From Salvelinus alpinus (Eukaryota > Chordata > Actinopteri > Salmoniformes > Salmonidae): DNA of 64,000 bases. This document shows positions 12,078 to 23,442 of the stretch, in pieces (the stretch's first letter is position 1; each line of letters begins with the position of its first letter). The stretch is taken from NCBI RefSeq assembly GCF_045679555.1, contig NC_092091.1, positions 10,937,918-11,001,917 on the forward strand, given 5' to 3'. Position numbers and translations under genes: made by a program. The notes below the pieces were generated by a model. It was not told the DNA's origin. It saw only the letters and a list, made by a program, of their open reading frames with translations, and did not search any database.

Positions 12078-13606
12078 GTATCTAGTAATGGAAAAATGCA
12101 AAACTGACCCTAAATCAACTGTGTCCTACTCCGTACCTCACATTCTGATAACTCTCTGCAACATGTTTCATCAGTAGGAGAAGCACGACGGATGTCAACC
12201 ATCTAACATTGATTCAACATTGTCTCAGTTCTAGCTCAAAATCCAGCTGGTAAAGCTGGCAACAGTGAGACAGAGTTAGATGCTGCCTCTGAAGACCAAA
12301 AGCAAGACAAGTTTAGATGCCTTCTTTTAAAAAATTCCTTCAACATCCTCTCAGTCCCTGATTATTGCTAAATGTGGAGCAGGCTATGTGGAGCAGGCTA
12401 TGTGGAGCAGGCTATGTGGAGCAGTGCAGCATCTGAGCTGTGGTTGAGCTGCTTTTTTAAACAGAGTGCTCTCATTTCCAGAGTTCAGATGGAGGTATTT
12501 ATATCAAGCAGGTCAGCTGAGGTAAAGGAGGACCGAGGAGAGTAACAGTGAGTTCTGTCTGGAAGAACAACCTTCTGGGTGTTGGAGTGCTGTAATGGAG
12601 AGTCAAGTCGAGTCTGGAGCTAATCCTTTAGGTTCCTCCTGACTGAGGTTCTTAAAGTCAACCGCTGACCAAGCCGGACGTGATCCAACGTCAACAGTGT
12701 TGCTTTAGTCGTAGGCATCAGGACATTGAGATTTGTCAGTATCTGCTCTTGTTTCACTGGCTTCTCATTCAAGTTCTTCTGAATGTGGGTGTCTGGGTGG
12801 TTCGGGTCTCTGTGGATTGTGTGGGAGAGTTCATATGGGATTTTATTATGTGTATCGTCAAGAAGTTAGTACCACCCTTGTACAGAGAAGTGACTACACA
12901 AGCTAATTCTATGGTAATGTCCCTCCTCTGTGATCTTCTTTGATCTTGGGGAAACAAGCCTATTGCTGAATGTGTGATGGAGGCTGCTTTCAGATGTTAA
13001 CAGCTGGTGAATACTTTTTTTTTTGTACATGTCAGGAAATGACGCAGAAGTGAGAGGTGATAGAAAATCCTTTGCTGAAATTAGAGCAGTCTGGGGATAT
13101 TGAGCAGGAAACTCAACCACCAAATGCATTTGTTCAGCCTTTAGCCTCTTTTTTTAGGATTGGAGTTTTCGACATGCCTTTTGGCGGGATGTCAGTTACC
13201 TTGAAGTGGGATGCTTTCGCTGTTTCTGGGATGCGAGTTAAAGGAAAAGCCAGTGTGATGAATAGAGGAGGGAAACTTGGCTGAACATCCTGCTCTTCAA
13301 AAGGACTGTTTAAACAAAATGGCAAAGCTGGGAAACACAGCTGTCTGACGTGTACTCGTGATTTAGTTTTACGTGTTTATATTACTAAATATGACTTAAT
13401 CATGGTGGACTCAGATGGACAAACCTACATCAATAATTGAGTGTAATCTACGTTTATACTCTCCATTACTTGTTTGGGGTTGTTTAGGAGGTAGAGCAGC
13501 TTTAATATTGCAGATAGATTGTGGCTTCCATCAATATAATTGTCTGCATCACTTCCAATCCCCAATATATGTTTTTGCAAATATGTATATGTGTGTATAT
13601 ATATAT
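12078..13606. other. Non-coding stretch with a 14-bp micro-array
   Basis: A 14-base unit (GGAGCAGGCTATGT) repeats about four times at 12376-12424. The rest shows no supported exon; short ORFs at 12680-13325 on both strands overlap one another and carry no recognisable motif. Confidence 0.45.
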
Positions 13607-13693
13607 ATATACATACATACATACATACATACATACATACATACATACATACATACATACATACATACATACATACATACATACATACATGCA
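13607..13693. repeat. CATA tetranucleotide microsatellite
   Basis: A TATATA run followed by about 20 ATAC/CATA units. A Tc1 element begins immediately after it, using a TA at the microsatellite edge as target. Confidence 0.97.
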
Positions 13694-13954
13694 TACAGTT
13701 GAAGTCGGAAGTTTACATACACCTTAGCCAAATACATTTAAACTCAGTTTTTCACAATTCCTGACATTTAATCCTCATAGAAATTCCCTGTTTTAGGTCA
13801 GTTAGGATCACCACTTTATTTGAAGAATGTGAAATGTCAGGATAATAGTAGAGAGAATGGTTTATTTCAGCTTTTATTTCTTTCATCACATTCCCAGTGG
13901 GTCAGAAGTTTACATAGACTCAATGGGTATTTGGTAGCATTGCCTTTAAATTGT

Positions 13955-14941
<987 letters not shown>

Positions 14942-15131
14942 TGCGTTTCAAGGTAGGCCGTGAAATACATCCACTGTTACACCTCCAATTGACTCAAATG
15001 ATGTCAATTAGCCTATCAGAAGCTTCTAAAGCCATGACATAATTTTGTGGAATTTTCCAAGCTGTTTAGAGGCACAGTCAACTTCGTGTATGTAAACTTC
15101 TGACCCACTGGAATTGTGATACAGTGACTTA

Positions 15132-16735
15132 CAGTGGGGCAAAAAAGTATTTAGTCAGCCACCAATTGTGCAAGTTCTCCCACTTAAAAAGATGAGAGAG
15201 GCCTGTAATTTTCATCATAGGTACACTTCAACTATGACAGACAAAATGAGAAAATAAATCCAGAAAATCACATTGTAGGAATTTTTATGAATTTATTTGC
15301 AAATTATGGTGGAAAATAAGTATTTGGTCAATAACAAAAGTTTATCTCAATACTTTGTTATATACCCTTTGTTGGCAATGACAGAGGTCAAACGTTTTCT
15401 GTAAGTCTTCACAAGGTTATCACACACTGTTGCTGGTATTTTGGCCCATTCCTCCATGCAGATCTCCTCTAGAGCAGTGATGTTTTGGGGCTGTTGCTGG
15501 GCAACAAGGACTTTCAACTACCTCCAAAGATTTTCTATGGGGTTGTGATCTGGAGACTGGCTAGGCCACTCCAGGACCTTGAAATGCTTCTTACGAAGCC
15601 ACTCCTTCGTTGCCCGGGTGGTGTGTTTGGGATCATTGTCATGCTGAAAGACCCAGCCACGTTTAATCTTCAATGCCCTTGCTGATGGAAGGAGGTTTTC
15701 ACTCAAAATCTCACAATACATGGCCCCATTCATTCTGTCCTTTACACGGATCAGTCGTCCTGGTCCCTTTGCAGAAAAACAGCCCCAAAGCACGATGTTT
15801 CCACCCCCATGCTTCACAGTAGGTATGGTGTTCTTTGGATGCAACTCAGCATTCTTTGTCCTCCAAACACGACGAGTTGAGTTTTTACCAAAAAGTTCTA
15901 TTTTGGTTTCATCTGACCATATGACATTCTCCCAATCTTCTTCTGGATCATCCAAATGCTCTCTAGCAAACTTCAGACGGGCCTGGACATGTACTGGCTT
16001 AAGCAGGGGGACACGTCTGGCACTGCAGGATTTGAGTCCCTGGCGGCGTAGTGTGTTACTGATGCTAGGCTTTGTTACTTTGGTCCCAGCTCTCTGCAGG
16101 TCATTCACTAGGTCCCCCCGTGTGGTTCTGGGATTTTTGCTCACCGTTCTTGTGATCATTTTGACCCCACGGGGTGAGATCTTGCGTGGAGCCCCAGATC
16201 GTGGGAGATTATCAGTGGTCTTGTATGTCTTCCATTTCCTAATAATTGCTCCCACAGTTGATTTCTTCAAACCAAGCTGCTTACCTATTGCAGATTCAGT
16301 CTTCCCAGCCTGGTGCAGGTCTACAATTTTGTTTCTGGTGTCCTTTGACAGCTCTTTGGTCTTGGCCATAGTGGAGTTTGGAGTGTGACTGTTTGAGGTT
16401 GTGGACAGGTGTCTTTTATACTGATAACAAGTTCAAACAGGTGCCATTAATACAGGTAACGAGTGGAGGACAGAGGAGCCTCTTAAAGAAGAAGTTACAG
16501 GTCTGTGAGAGCCAGAAATCTTGCTTGTTTGTAGGTGACCAAATACTTATTTTCCACCATAATTTGCAAATAAATTCATTAAAAATCCTACAATGTGATT
16601 TTCTGGAATTTTATTTCTCATTTTGTCTGTCATAGTTGAAGTGTACCTATGATGAAAATTACAGGCCTCTCTCATCTTTTTAAGTGGGAGAACTTGCACA
16701 ATTGGTGGCTGACTAAATACTTTTTTGCCCCACTG
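15132..16735 (-). mobile_element. Tc1-like transposon (inner, nested)
   Basis: Inverted ends CAGTGGGGCAAAAAAGTATT (15132) and AATACTTTTTTGCCCCACTG (to 16735), with TA on each side (15130-15131, 16736-16737). Terminal repeats extend for well over 100 bases, since TTAAGTGGGAG and ATTTGCAAATTATGGTGG recur inverted at both ends. Length 1,604 bp. It belongs to the same subfamily group as the nested copy at 49708-51312. The ends are well matched, so this is a comparatively young insertion. Confidence 0.95.
15518..16369 (-). pseudogene. Nearly intact Tc1 transposase with premature stop
   Basis: A 283-residue open frame from [20 protein letters not shown]. It has the paired-type DNA-binding region (residues about 1-120), GRPR-like [12 protein letters not shown], the first catalytic Asp in [22 protein letters not shown], the second Asp in [10 protein letters not shown], and the Glu in NPIENLW. 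All three members of the DD34E triad are present. The frame then stops at a TAG where the family normally continues with Glu-Leu-Lys. About 55 C-terminal codons lie in frame beyond the stop. SPDHNPIE has His where Leu is usual. So it is a single-nonsense-mutation pseudogene rather than a shredded one. Confidence 0.92.
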
Positions 16736-16917
16736 TATAAGTGAAATAATCTGTCTGTAAACAATTGTTGGAAAAATTACTTGTGTCATGCACAAAGTAG
16801 ATGTCCTAACCGACTTGCCAAAACTATAGTTTGATAACAAGAAATTTGTGGAGTGGTTGAATAACGAGTTTTAATGACTCCAACCTAAGTGTATGTAAAC
16901 TTTCGACTTCAACTGTA

Positions 16918-17302
16918 TAACTGGATCTATTTTTGCGGATTGAATCGAGCCTTAAATCTCTAGTGTAAGGTATTATTTACCCGTCTACCTACTGCACAGT
17001 ATAGACTATTCTAGAACATCGTTACTAACTTTTCTCTTAAAGCTACTTGCTGCCAACTCATTTCAGTGAGGATCGGATTACTGGAGTTTTCCTATTATAA
17101 ATCTGAGTGTGGATTTGCAGGCATGTCTTTGGGGCGGATTTACTTCAGAAAATGTGGGGGTGGAATTGAGCTTCTCGGTTCATTAGCATGAGCTAGTTTC
17201 TCAGAGATTACCACAAATTCTAGTTCCACTTTAACCCTTTAGATACCAATATTGAGCCATTAGATACAAGTTCTGATATGCTTCAATTCATCCATACCCA
17301 TT
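16918..17302. other. Non-coding stretch, nothing recognised
   Basis: Unique-looking sequence between the Tc1 nest and a 51-bp array. No exon supported. Confidence 0.45.
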
Positions 17303-17518
17303 TTAGAGTTGGTGAGACACAGGGCCACACATATATTACCTTAACTAGAGCATTTAGAGTTGGTGAGACACAGGGCCACACATATATTACCTTAACTAGA
17401 GCATTTAGAGTTGGTGAGACACAGGGCCACACATATATTACCTTAACTAGAGCATTTAGAGTTGGTGAGACACAGGGCCACACATATATTACCTTAACTA
17501 GAGCATTTAGAGTTGGTA
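17303..17518. repeat. 51-bp minisatellite, about four copies
   Basis: Unit GTTGGTGAGACACAGGGCCA followed by CACATATATTACCTTAACTA and GAGCATTTAGA. 51 is divisible by three, so a 17-residue repeat stays open on both strands. The copies are nearly identical. Confidence 0.93.
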
Positions 17519-17635
17519 ACAGGTAAGGGATGTGCACATGATACCACAGCACTGAACTGGTATGGGATACCCATTTACAGCCAGTAGGGATGCTCATTAC
17601 CTTACTCTTTAGTCTTAACAACATCAGGGAGTTAT

Positions 17636-17760
17636 TAGGCTGGTCCCAGATCTGTTTGTGCTGTAAAGCTCCTGCGGTCATGGTGATGCATAACAATGAT
17701 CCTAGGAGATAATGATCATAGGGAGATATACAGCATAAACAGATCTGGGACCAGCCTAAT
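17636..17760. repeat. Foldback repeat with long arms
   Basis: Left arm TTAGGCTGGTCCCAGATCTG is answered by CAGATCTGGGACCAGCCTAA ending at about 17760, a near-perfect inverted repeat with a loop of about 70 bases. A diverged relative with the same CAGATCTGTTT core lies at 18281-18365. A MITE-like element is the likely identity. Confidence 0.75.
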
Positions 17761-17802
17761 GACTTCTACTGCTGTTGTTGTTGCTTCTCTCGTCCCTGTC
17801 AG

Positions 17803-17961
17803 ACTGACCAGCCCCTGTCTGACACAGACTCTTTGTTCATCGAGTATCACACTGTACCAGTCTGCAGTGTCAGAGAGGGGGGGGGGTCATCCTACAGGGA
17901 CAAGCAGCTGATGAAATCTCCTCTGTTTGACCTGAGTGAGCACATTGCGTCTCTCTTCTGA
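17803..17961 (+). CDS. Possible terminal coding exon, gene not identified
   Basis: A pyrimidine-rich tract (CTGTTGTTGTTGCTTCTCTC) ends in CAG at 17800-17802. From 17803 an open frame of 52 codons runs to TGA at 17959-17961. It reads TDQPLSDTDSLFIEYHTVPV and continues through CSVREGGGSSYRDKQLMKSP to LFDLSEHIASLF. The composition is protein-like, mixed charged and hydrophobic. Against it: a run of ten G codes the GGG, I do not recognise the protein, and no upstream partner exon was found. It could be the 3' end of the gene left of map1a, or chance. Confidence 0.3.
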   Translation, partial: TDQPLSDTDSLFIEYHTVPVCSVREGGGSSYRDKQLMKSPLFDLSEHIASLF

Positions 17962-19040
17962 TCGTCATCTCCCTAGGTCTGATATCATATGTCTTTTGCG
18001 CACGTATTCTACTACTAGGCCCATGTTTTGAATATCCCCCAACGTCCCTATTGTATTATGTCGCTCATACTCTGTACTCCCTCATTGCTTCTGGAAGATA
18101 TCAAAACAAAGTGATGTAGAATCATGCTGTGATCATTTTATCCCCCGCAGTCCGAGGACGGCTAGGCTGCTCTTCCAGTAGGCTCTGATGAACAAGGGTT
18201 CTCTCTTGGTAGCTCACTGCGCATCCATAGTTGGCCTATGGCTGTACAACTTACAGTAGCTGTCCCTCTCGGTGTGCCTGGTCTCAGATCTGTTTACGTT
18301 ATCTAACCAGCTTTTTACGGGAATTGGCATGACAGAACAAACAGATCAGGGACCAGACTAACAGTTTGCTGCTTTCTGCAGCTAATAGCAGCACTCGGTC
18401 AGTTCTGTAGCAGTGGTCAGGTCACCTGAAGCCCCAGGTCCAGTCTCCTTTCCTCTCTTACAGACTAATGCTGCTTTGCGTCTCACTGGGAAAAACCCCC
18501 ACAAGAGGCCAAGTCAGGGTAATGATGAGGTATTTGGTCCATTTCCATGGCAACGGCAACCAAGTGAGCCGTGTCCTGTGGTCAGAGTGCTTTTGTTCCG
18601 AAATGTCTCTGACTTGTTACCACGACATCCAGAAATGTTCATATTCCTTTTTTTCCTTTTATGCTGGTCGGTTTCCACTTTCCAAGTTCTATTAGCTTTC
18701 AGTAGTAATTGTATCCTCTGCTACTGCTAATAAGACTGTCTGTTCATCAGTGGTGTAATGATATAGCCAGCATTTAACAGTAACAAAGCTTACTTTATCA
18801 TTGACAACGAAAGCTCATTATCACTTCCACCATTCAGAAGAAGTTTCACTTGGTTTTGTATCAGCCAATGATTCTGTTCCTCCTGGGTCAGCTGACTGAC
18901 TCCAACCAATCACAGCATTGCCATGACGATCACTTAATTTACACGTCCATTTTTATTCATTTGTTTACATTAATATGCATAATACCTGTGATGTGTGGGG
19001 GTAGCTATTCAAATGCAAACTTTATATTTTGGAAATGGAT
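17962..19040. other. Non-coding stretch with a foldback relative
   Basis: At 18281-18365 there is a diverged copy of the foldback at 17636-17760 (CAGATCTGTTTACG ... AAACAGATCAGGGACCAGAC). No other feature could be supported. Confidence 0.45.
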
Positions 19041-19042
19041 CA

Positions 19043-19385
19043 AAAGTATCCATCCTGATTTTGAATCAAAAGTATCCATTCTGATTTTGAATCAAAAGTA
19101 TCCATCCTGATTTTGAATCAAAAGTATTCATCCTGATTTTGAATCAAGTATCCCTCCTGATTTTGAATCAAAAGTATCCATCCTGATTTTGAATCAAAAG
19201 TATCCATCCTGATTTTGAATCAAAGGTATCCATCCTGATTTTGAATCAAAAGTATTCATCCTGATTTTGAATCAAGTATCCCTCCTGATTTTGAATCAAA
19301 AGTATCCATCCTGATTTTGAATCAAAAGTATCCATCCTGATTTTGAATCAAAAGTATCCCTCCTGATTTTGAATCAAAAGTATCA
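19043..19385. repeat. 26-bp minisatellite, about 13 copies
   Basis: Unit TTTTGAATCAAAAGTATCCA plus TCCTGA. Two copies lack the AAA (giving 23-24 bases), and a higher-order block of about five copies appears duplicated (AAGTATTCATCC then ATCAAGTATCCCTCC occurs twice). Confidence 0.93.
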
Positions 19386-19475
19386 GGTTGTCCTTCTCAT
19401 CACCTAGGCCAGCCTTTTTATCCCTTAACATAGGGATCTGTTCAATCCGTAGTGCTGGTTAAGGGCTTGTAGGTA

Positions 19476-21365
19476 AGCATTTCACTGTAAAGTCTACACC
19501 TGTTGTATTCAGCATTTCACTGTAAAGTCTACACCTGTTGTATTCAGCATTTCACTGTAAAGTCTACACCTGTTGTATTCAGCATTTCACTGTAAGGTCT
19601 ACACCTGTTGTATTCAGCATTTCACTGTAAGGTCTACACCTGTTGTATTCAGCATTTCACTGTAAAGTCTACACCTGTTGTATTCAGCATTTCACTGTAA
19701 AGTCTACACCTGTTGTATTCAGCATTTCACTGTAAGGTCTACACCTGTTGTATTCAGCATTTCACTGTAAGGTCTACACCTGTTGTATTCAGCATTTCAC
19801 TGTAAAGTCTACACCTGTTGTATTCAGCATTTCACTGTAAAGTCTACACCTGTTGTATTCAGCATTTCACTGTAAAGTCTACACCTGTTGTATTCAGCAT
19901 TTCACTGTAAGGTCTACACCTGTTGTATTCAGCATTTCACTGTAAGGTCTACACCTGTTGTATTCAGCATTTCACTGTAAAGTCTACACCTGTTGTATTC
20001 AGCATTTCACTGTAAAGTCTACACCTGTTGTATTCAGCATTTCACTGTAAAGTCTACACCTGTTGTATTCAGCATTTCACTGTAAAGTCTACACCTGTTG
20101 TATTCAGCATTTCACTGTAAAGTCTACACCTGTTGTATTCAGCATTTCACTGTAAAGTCTACACCTGTTGTATTCAGCATTTCACTGTAAAGTCTACACC
20201 TGTTGTATTCAGCATTTCACTGTAAAGTCTACACCTGTTGTATTCAGCATTTCACTGTAAAGTCTACACCTGTTGTATTCAGCATTTCACTGTAAAGTCT
20301 ACACCTGTTGTATTCAGCATTTCACTGTAAGGTCTACACCTGTTGTATTCAGCATTTCACTGTAAAGTCTACACCTGTTGTATTCAGCATTTCACTGTAA
20401 AGTCTACACCTGTTGTATTCAGCATTTCACTGTAAAGTCTACACCTGTTGTATTCAGCATTTCACTGTAAAGTCTACACCTGTTGTATTCAGCATTTCAC
20501 TGTAAAGTCTACACCTGTTGTATTCATCATTTCACTGTAAAGTCTACACCTGTTGTATTCAGCATTTCACTGTAAAGTCTACACCTGTTGTATTCAGCAT
20601 TTCACTGTAAGGTCTACACCTGTTGTATTCAGCATTTCACTGTAAAGTCTACACCTGTTGTATTCAGCATTTCACTGTAAAGTCTACACCTGTTGTATTC
20701 AGCATTTCACTGTAAAGTCTACACCTGTTGTATTCAGCATTTCACTGTAAAGTCTACACCTGTTGTATTCAGCATTTCACTGTAAAGTCTACACCTGTTG
20801 TATTCAGCATTTCACTGTAAAGTCTACACCTGTTGTATTCATCATTTCACTGTAAAGTCTACACCTGTTGTATTCAGCATTTCACTGTAAAGTCTACACC
20901 TGTTGTATTCAGCATTTCACTGTAAAGTCTACACCTGTTGTATTCAGCATTTCACTGTAAAGTCTACACCTGTTGTATTCAGCATTTCACTGTAAAGTCT
21001 ACACCTGTTGTATTCAGCATTTCACTGTAAAGTCTACACCTGTTGTATTCAGCATTTCACTGTAAAGTCTACACCTGTTGTATTCAGCATTTCACTGTAA
21101 AGTCTACACCTGTTGTATTCAGCATTTCACTGTAAAGTCTACACCTGTTGTATTCAGCATTTCACTGTAAAGTCTACACCTGTTGTATTCAGCATTTCAC
21201 TGTAAAGTCTACACCTGTTGTATTCAGCATTTCACTGTAAAGTCTACACCTGTTGTATTCAGCATTTCACTGTAAGGTCTACACCTGTTGTATTCAGCAT
21301 TTCACTGTAAGGTCTACACCTGTTGTATTCAGCATTTCACTGTAAAGTCTACACCTGTTGTATTT
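19476..21365. repeat. 35-bp minisatellite, 54 copies, built from a retroposon tail
   Basis: Unit AGCATTTCACTGTAAAGTCT plus ACACCTGTTGTATTC; 1,890 bases equals exactly 54 units. Variants are AAGTCT/AGGTCT, and two units have ATCATTTC. The array is bounded on the left by TTGTAGGTA and on the right by GGCGCATGTGACAAATAACA followed by TTGGATTTG. These flanks and the unit together read as the 3' end of a common salmonid retroposon, so the array arose by tandem expansion inside that tail. Confidence 0.95.
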
Positions 21366-22445
21366 GGCGCATGTGACAAATAACATTGGATTTGAACATC
21401 CGATTTATTGCACAATTGACAATTAAAGGCAGCGTTGCTGCGGTCGCGGAGACTGCATACACGGTAAACGCTGCAAAGGTCAGCTCAATCGGAAAATACC
21501 TTTTACATTTTAACATGGATCTTCCGGTGTACGGCTTGAATCCAGGCCTTAATCCTTTACCCTGACTCACCTCAGTCGATAATCCAGTAATCACTACCTT
21601 GCAGGTTGCCCGGCGACATGAAGCCGACTCTCTGCAGAGGTCTTTCACAGCAAACAGATGACAGTGCAGATACCAAAATGGCCGCAGCACGGAAAAACTC
21701 AGGAGATGTATGGGAATCCCTATTAGAGTCTGCGTTGGTCCTTAAACAAAAGGCAATGAAATGCTTATCGTCACACTTTTGAACTTTAATGAGTAGAAAT
21801 GCTGACAGGGACGTTCAACATCATATGTACTGAGTAGCCTCGTATGATTTATCGTATTTGCCCTCTCTCTTTATGTCAGTGACTTCATACCTAAGTGTCT
21901 GTGATATTGACCAATAACCTGAAAACCATATGCTCGCAGCCCTTGTGATGGTGATTGCCATACGTTCTGAAATATTCGGCCAATGTTGATACGTTACCAA
22001 GCCATGCAAATGTAGCTTCGGTATTGTCCAATTCTCAATTCCCTTGCATGACAATACCAATAGCTGTTCTCAACTTTGTTCTGTTCTAAGAAGCTCTGAT
22101 TTCAAGCCACAGCCAGTAGACATTTGGTGACCTATTTCCTTTTCCAACTTTTGTTCTTGCCTTGACGCACTGTCTCTATAAGCGTCTGGCCCACATACTG
22201 TACAGGCACCATGCAGTACTAAATCTCCCAGACTCAAAGACTGGATACTCTCCAGCAGGATGTCTTTGGGGCAGACTGCTCAGACTCTGCCAAGATTCTC
22301 AGTAGCCTCTTAAGTTGTTGACCTGTGCCAATGTTGCTTATGTCTAGAAGGATTTGAAAGGAACCCTTTTTAAAGCAAGTACATGAACGATATTGACAAA
22401 ACACGTCCTCTCTCCTCATGTTGTTCGATGTTCTCGCCCCTGTAG
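21366..22445. other. Retroposon tail end, probable dispersed repeat, then map1a intron
   Basis: 21366-21395 is the continuation of the retroposon tail. 21400-21570 (ATTGACAATTAAAGGCAGCG ... CTTCCGGTGTACGGCTTGAA) looks to me like a dispersed salmonid repeat, from recall only. The rest, up to the acceptor at 22445, is intronic if map1a has upstream exons, because the exon at 22446 starts in phase 1. Confidence 0.45.
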
Positions 22446-22528
22446 GACAACGGACTCTCCACCACAAAAGTGATGTCCTAGAGACTGTGGTGTTAGTCAA
22501 CCCATCCGAGGATACGGTTGCTTTAGAG
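22446..22528 (+). CDS. map1a: map1a coding exon (N-terminal region)
   Basis: An acceptor AG at 22444-22445 precedes 83 bases coding (G)QRTLHHKSDVLETVVLVN and PSEDTVALE, then donor GTGCGT at 22529. This matches the conserved MAP1A/MAP1B N-terminal segment that includes LHH-SDVLETVVL-NPS. The first Gly codon is split by a phase-1 intron; the exon ends in phase 0 and joins 23044. This region belongs to the conserved MAP1 head ahead of the short-isoform start. The upstream exons of the family's N-terminus were not found in the preceding 22 kb. Confidence 0.9.
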
Positions 22529-22767
22529 GTGCGTTTTCAAGATTTTAAAATACATTTAGGAAAATCTAGTCTTGTGCTATATTTAGACCTATCAATCATT
22601 ACATGCATTTTGTTTTTACATTAATTGTCATGATGATTTAGAATCTCATACATTTAAAAAATTAAAACATCCTGAAAGAAAACCATTTTCTCTCACTGTG
22701 ATTTAAGTGGCATACCATAACGGCTTAACGAAATTGAAAAACATTTGATTAAATTCAGAGCTTCACC

Positions 22768-22972
22768 AAGTGTTTCCAAACTCCAGTCCTTGAGTACCCC
22801 CAGCAGCACACATGTTTTGTTGTTGTAGCCCCTGACAAGCACACCGGATTCAACTGTCAACTAATCGTCAAGCCCTGAATGAGTTGAATCAGGTAGAGTT
22901 TGTCTGGGGCGACAATAACATTGTGTGCTGTTGGGGATACTGGAGGACCGGAGTTGGGAACCACTGGCCCTA
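22768..22972. repeat. Palindromic interspersed repeat in map1a intron
   Basis: GTGTTTCCAAACTCCAGTCC at 22771 and ACCGGAGTTGGGAACCACTG ending about 22966 are diverged inverted arms. The inner arms CACACATGTTTTGTTG and ACAATAACATTGTGTGCTG, and ATTCAACTG and AGTTGAATC, pair as well. This is a foldback element commonly seen in teleost introns. Non-coding. Confidence 0.75.
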
Positions 22973-23043
22973 ACCAATATAAATATATATCTTTACCCTG
23001 TGCTGTGTCCTATAATTATCCTCTGTCTTGCTCTCTGGCCCAG

Positions 23044-23181
23044 ATCCAGTCTCTTGTCACAGACTCAGCAGGACATAAGCTCTTGGTCCTGAGTGGGCAG
23101 AACTCAGACCACGGTGATCTGCTTCTCCAAAGTGGGGTTTTCACCTATCAGAGCTTCTCACAAGTCTTTGCTGATCCTGGG
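23044..23181 (+). CDS. map1a: map1a coding exon (N-terminal region)
   Basis: Acceptor CCCAG at 23039-23043; 138 bases (46 codons, phase 0 to phase 0); donor GTAAGC at 23182. It codes IQSLVTDSAGHKLLVLSGQ and then a stretch with DLLLQSGVFTYQSFSQVFAD, closely matching the MAP1 segment with TDSARHKLLVLTGQ and QSG-FSFQNF by recall. It joins in frame to both neighbours. Confidence 0.93.
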
Positions 23182-23442
23182 GTAAGCTATTACTGTTCAG
23201 AACAGTCAATTCCTGTTCAGAACAGCCTTTTCTGGCATTGTTGACTCTAGTCTGTAGTACTGAAAAGCTTATGTTTTCTTTTAATGAAGATTAGATTACT
23301 AATGAAAAATGTATCTTAAATATTACTCCCATGAACTGGAATTGTGTATGAAAATCAAAACAACAAAGTCATTGAGCAATTTTTATACATCAGCACTGAC
23401 CTCTGACCTTGGGGCTTGTCTCTGTCTGTCATTCTCCTGTAG

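Noticed and set aside
15720..16388. 222-residue ORF on the plus strand
   Set aside because: Antisense shadow of the inner Tc1 transposase.
18470..18523. Possible 54-base micro-exon (acceptor CTCTTACAG, donor CAG before GGTAATG)
   Set aside because: No recognised peptide, weak donor, and no neighbouring exon of compatible phase.
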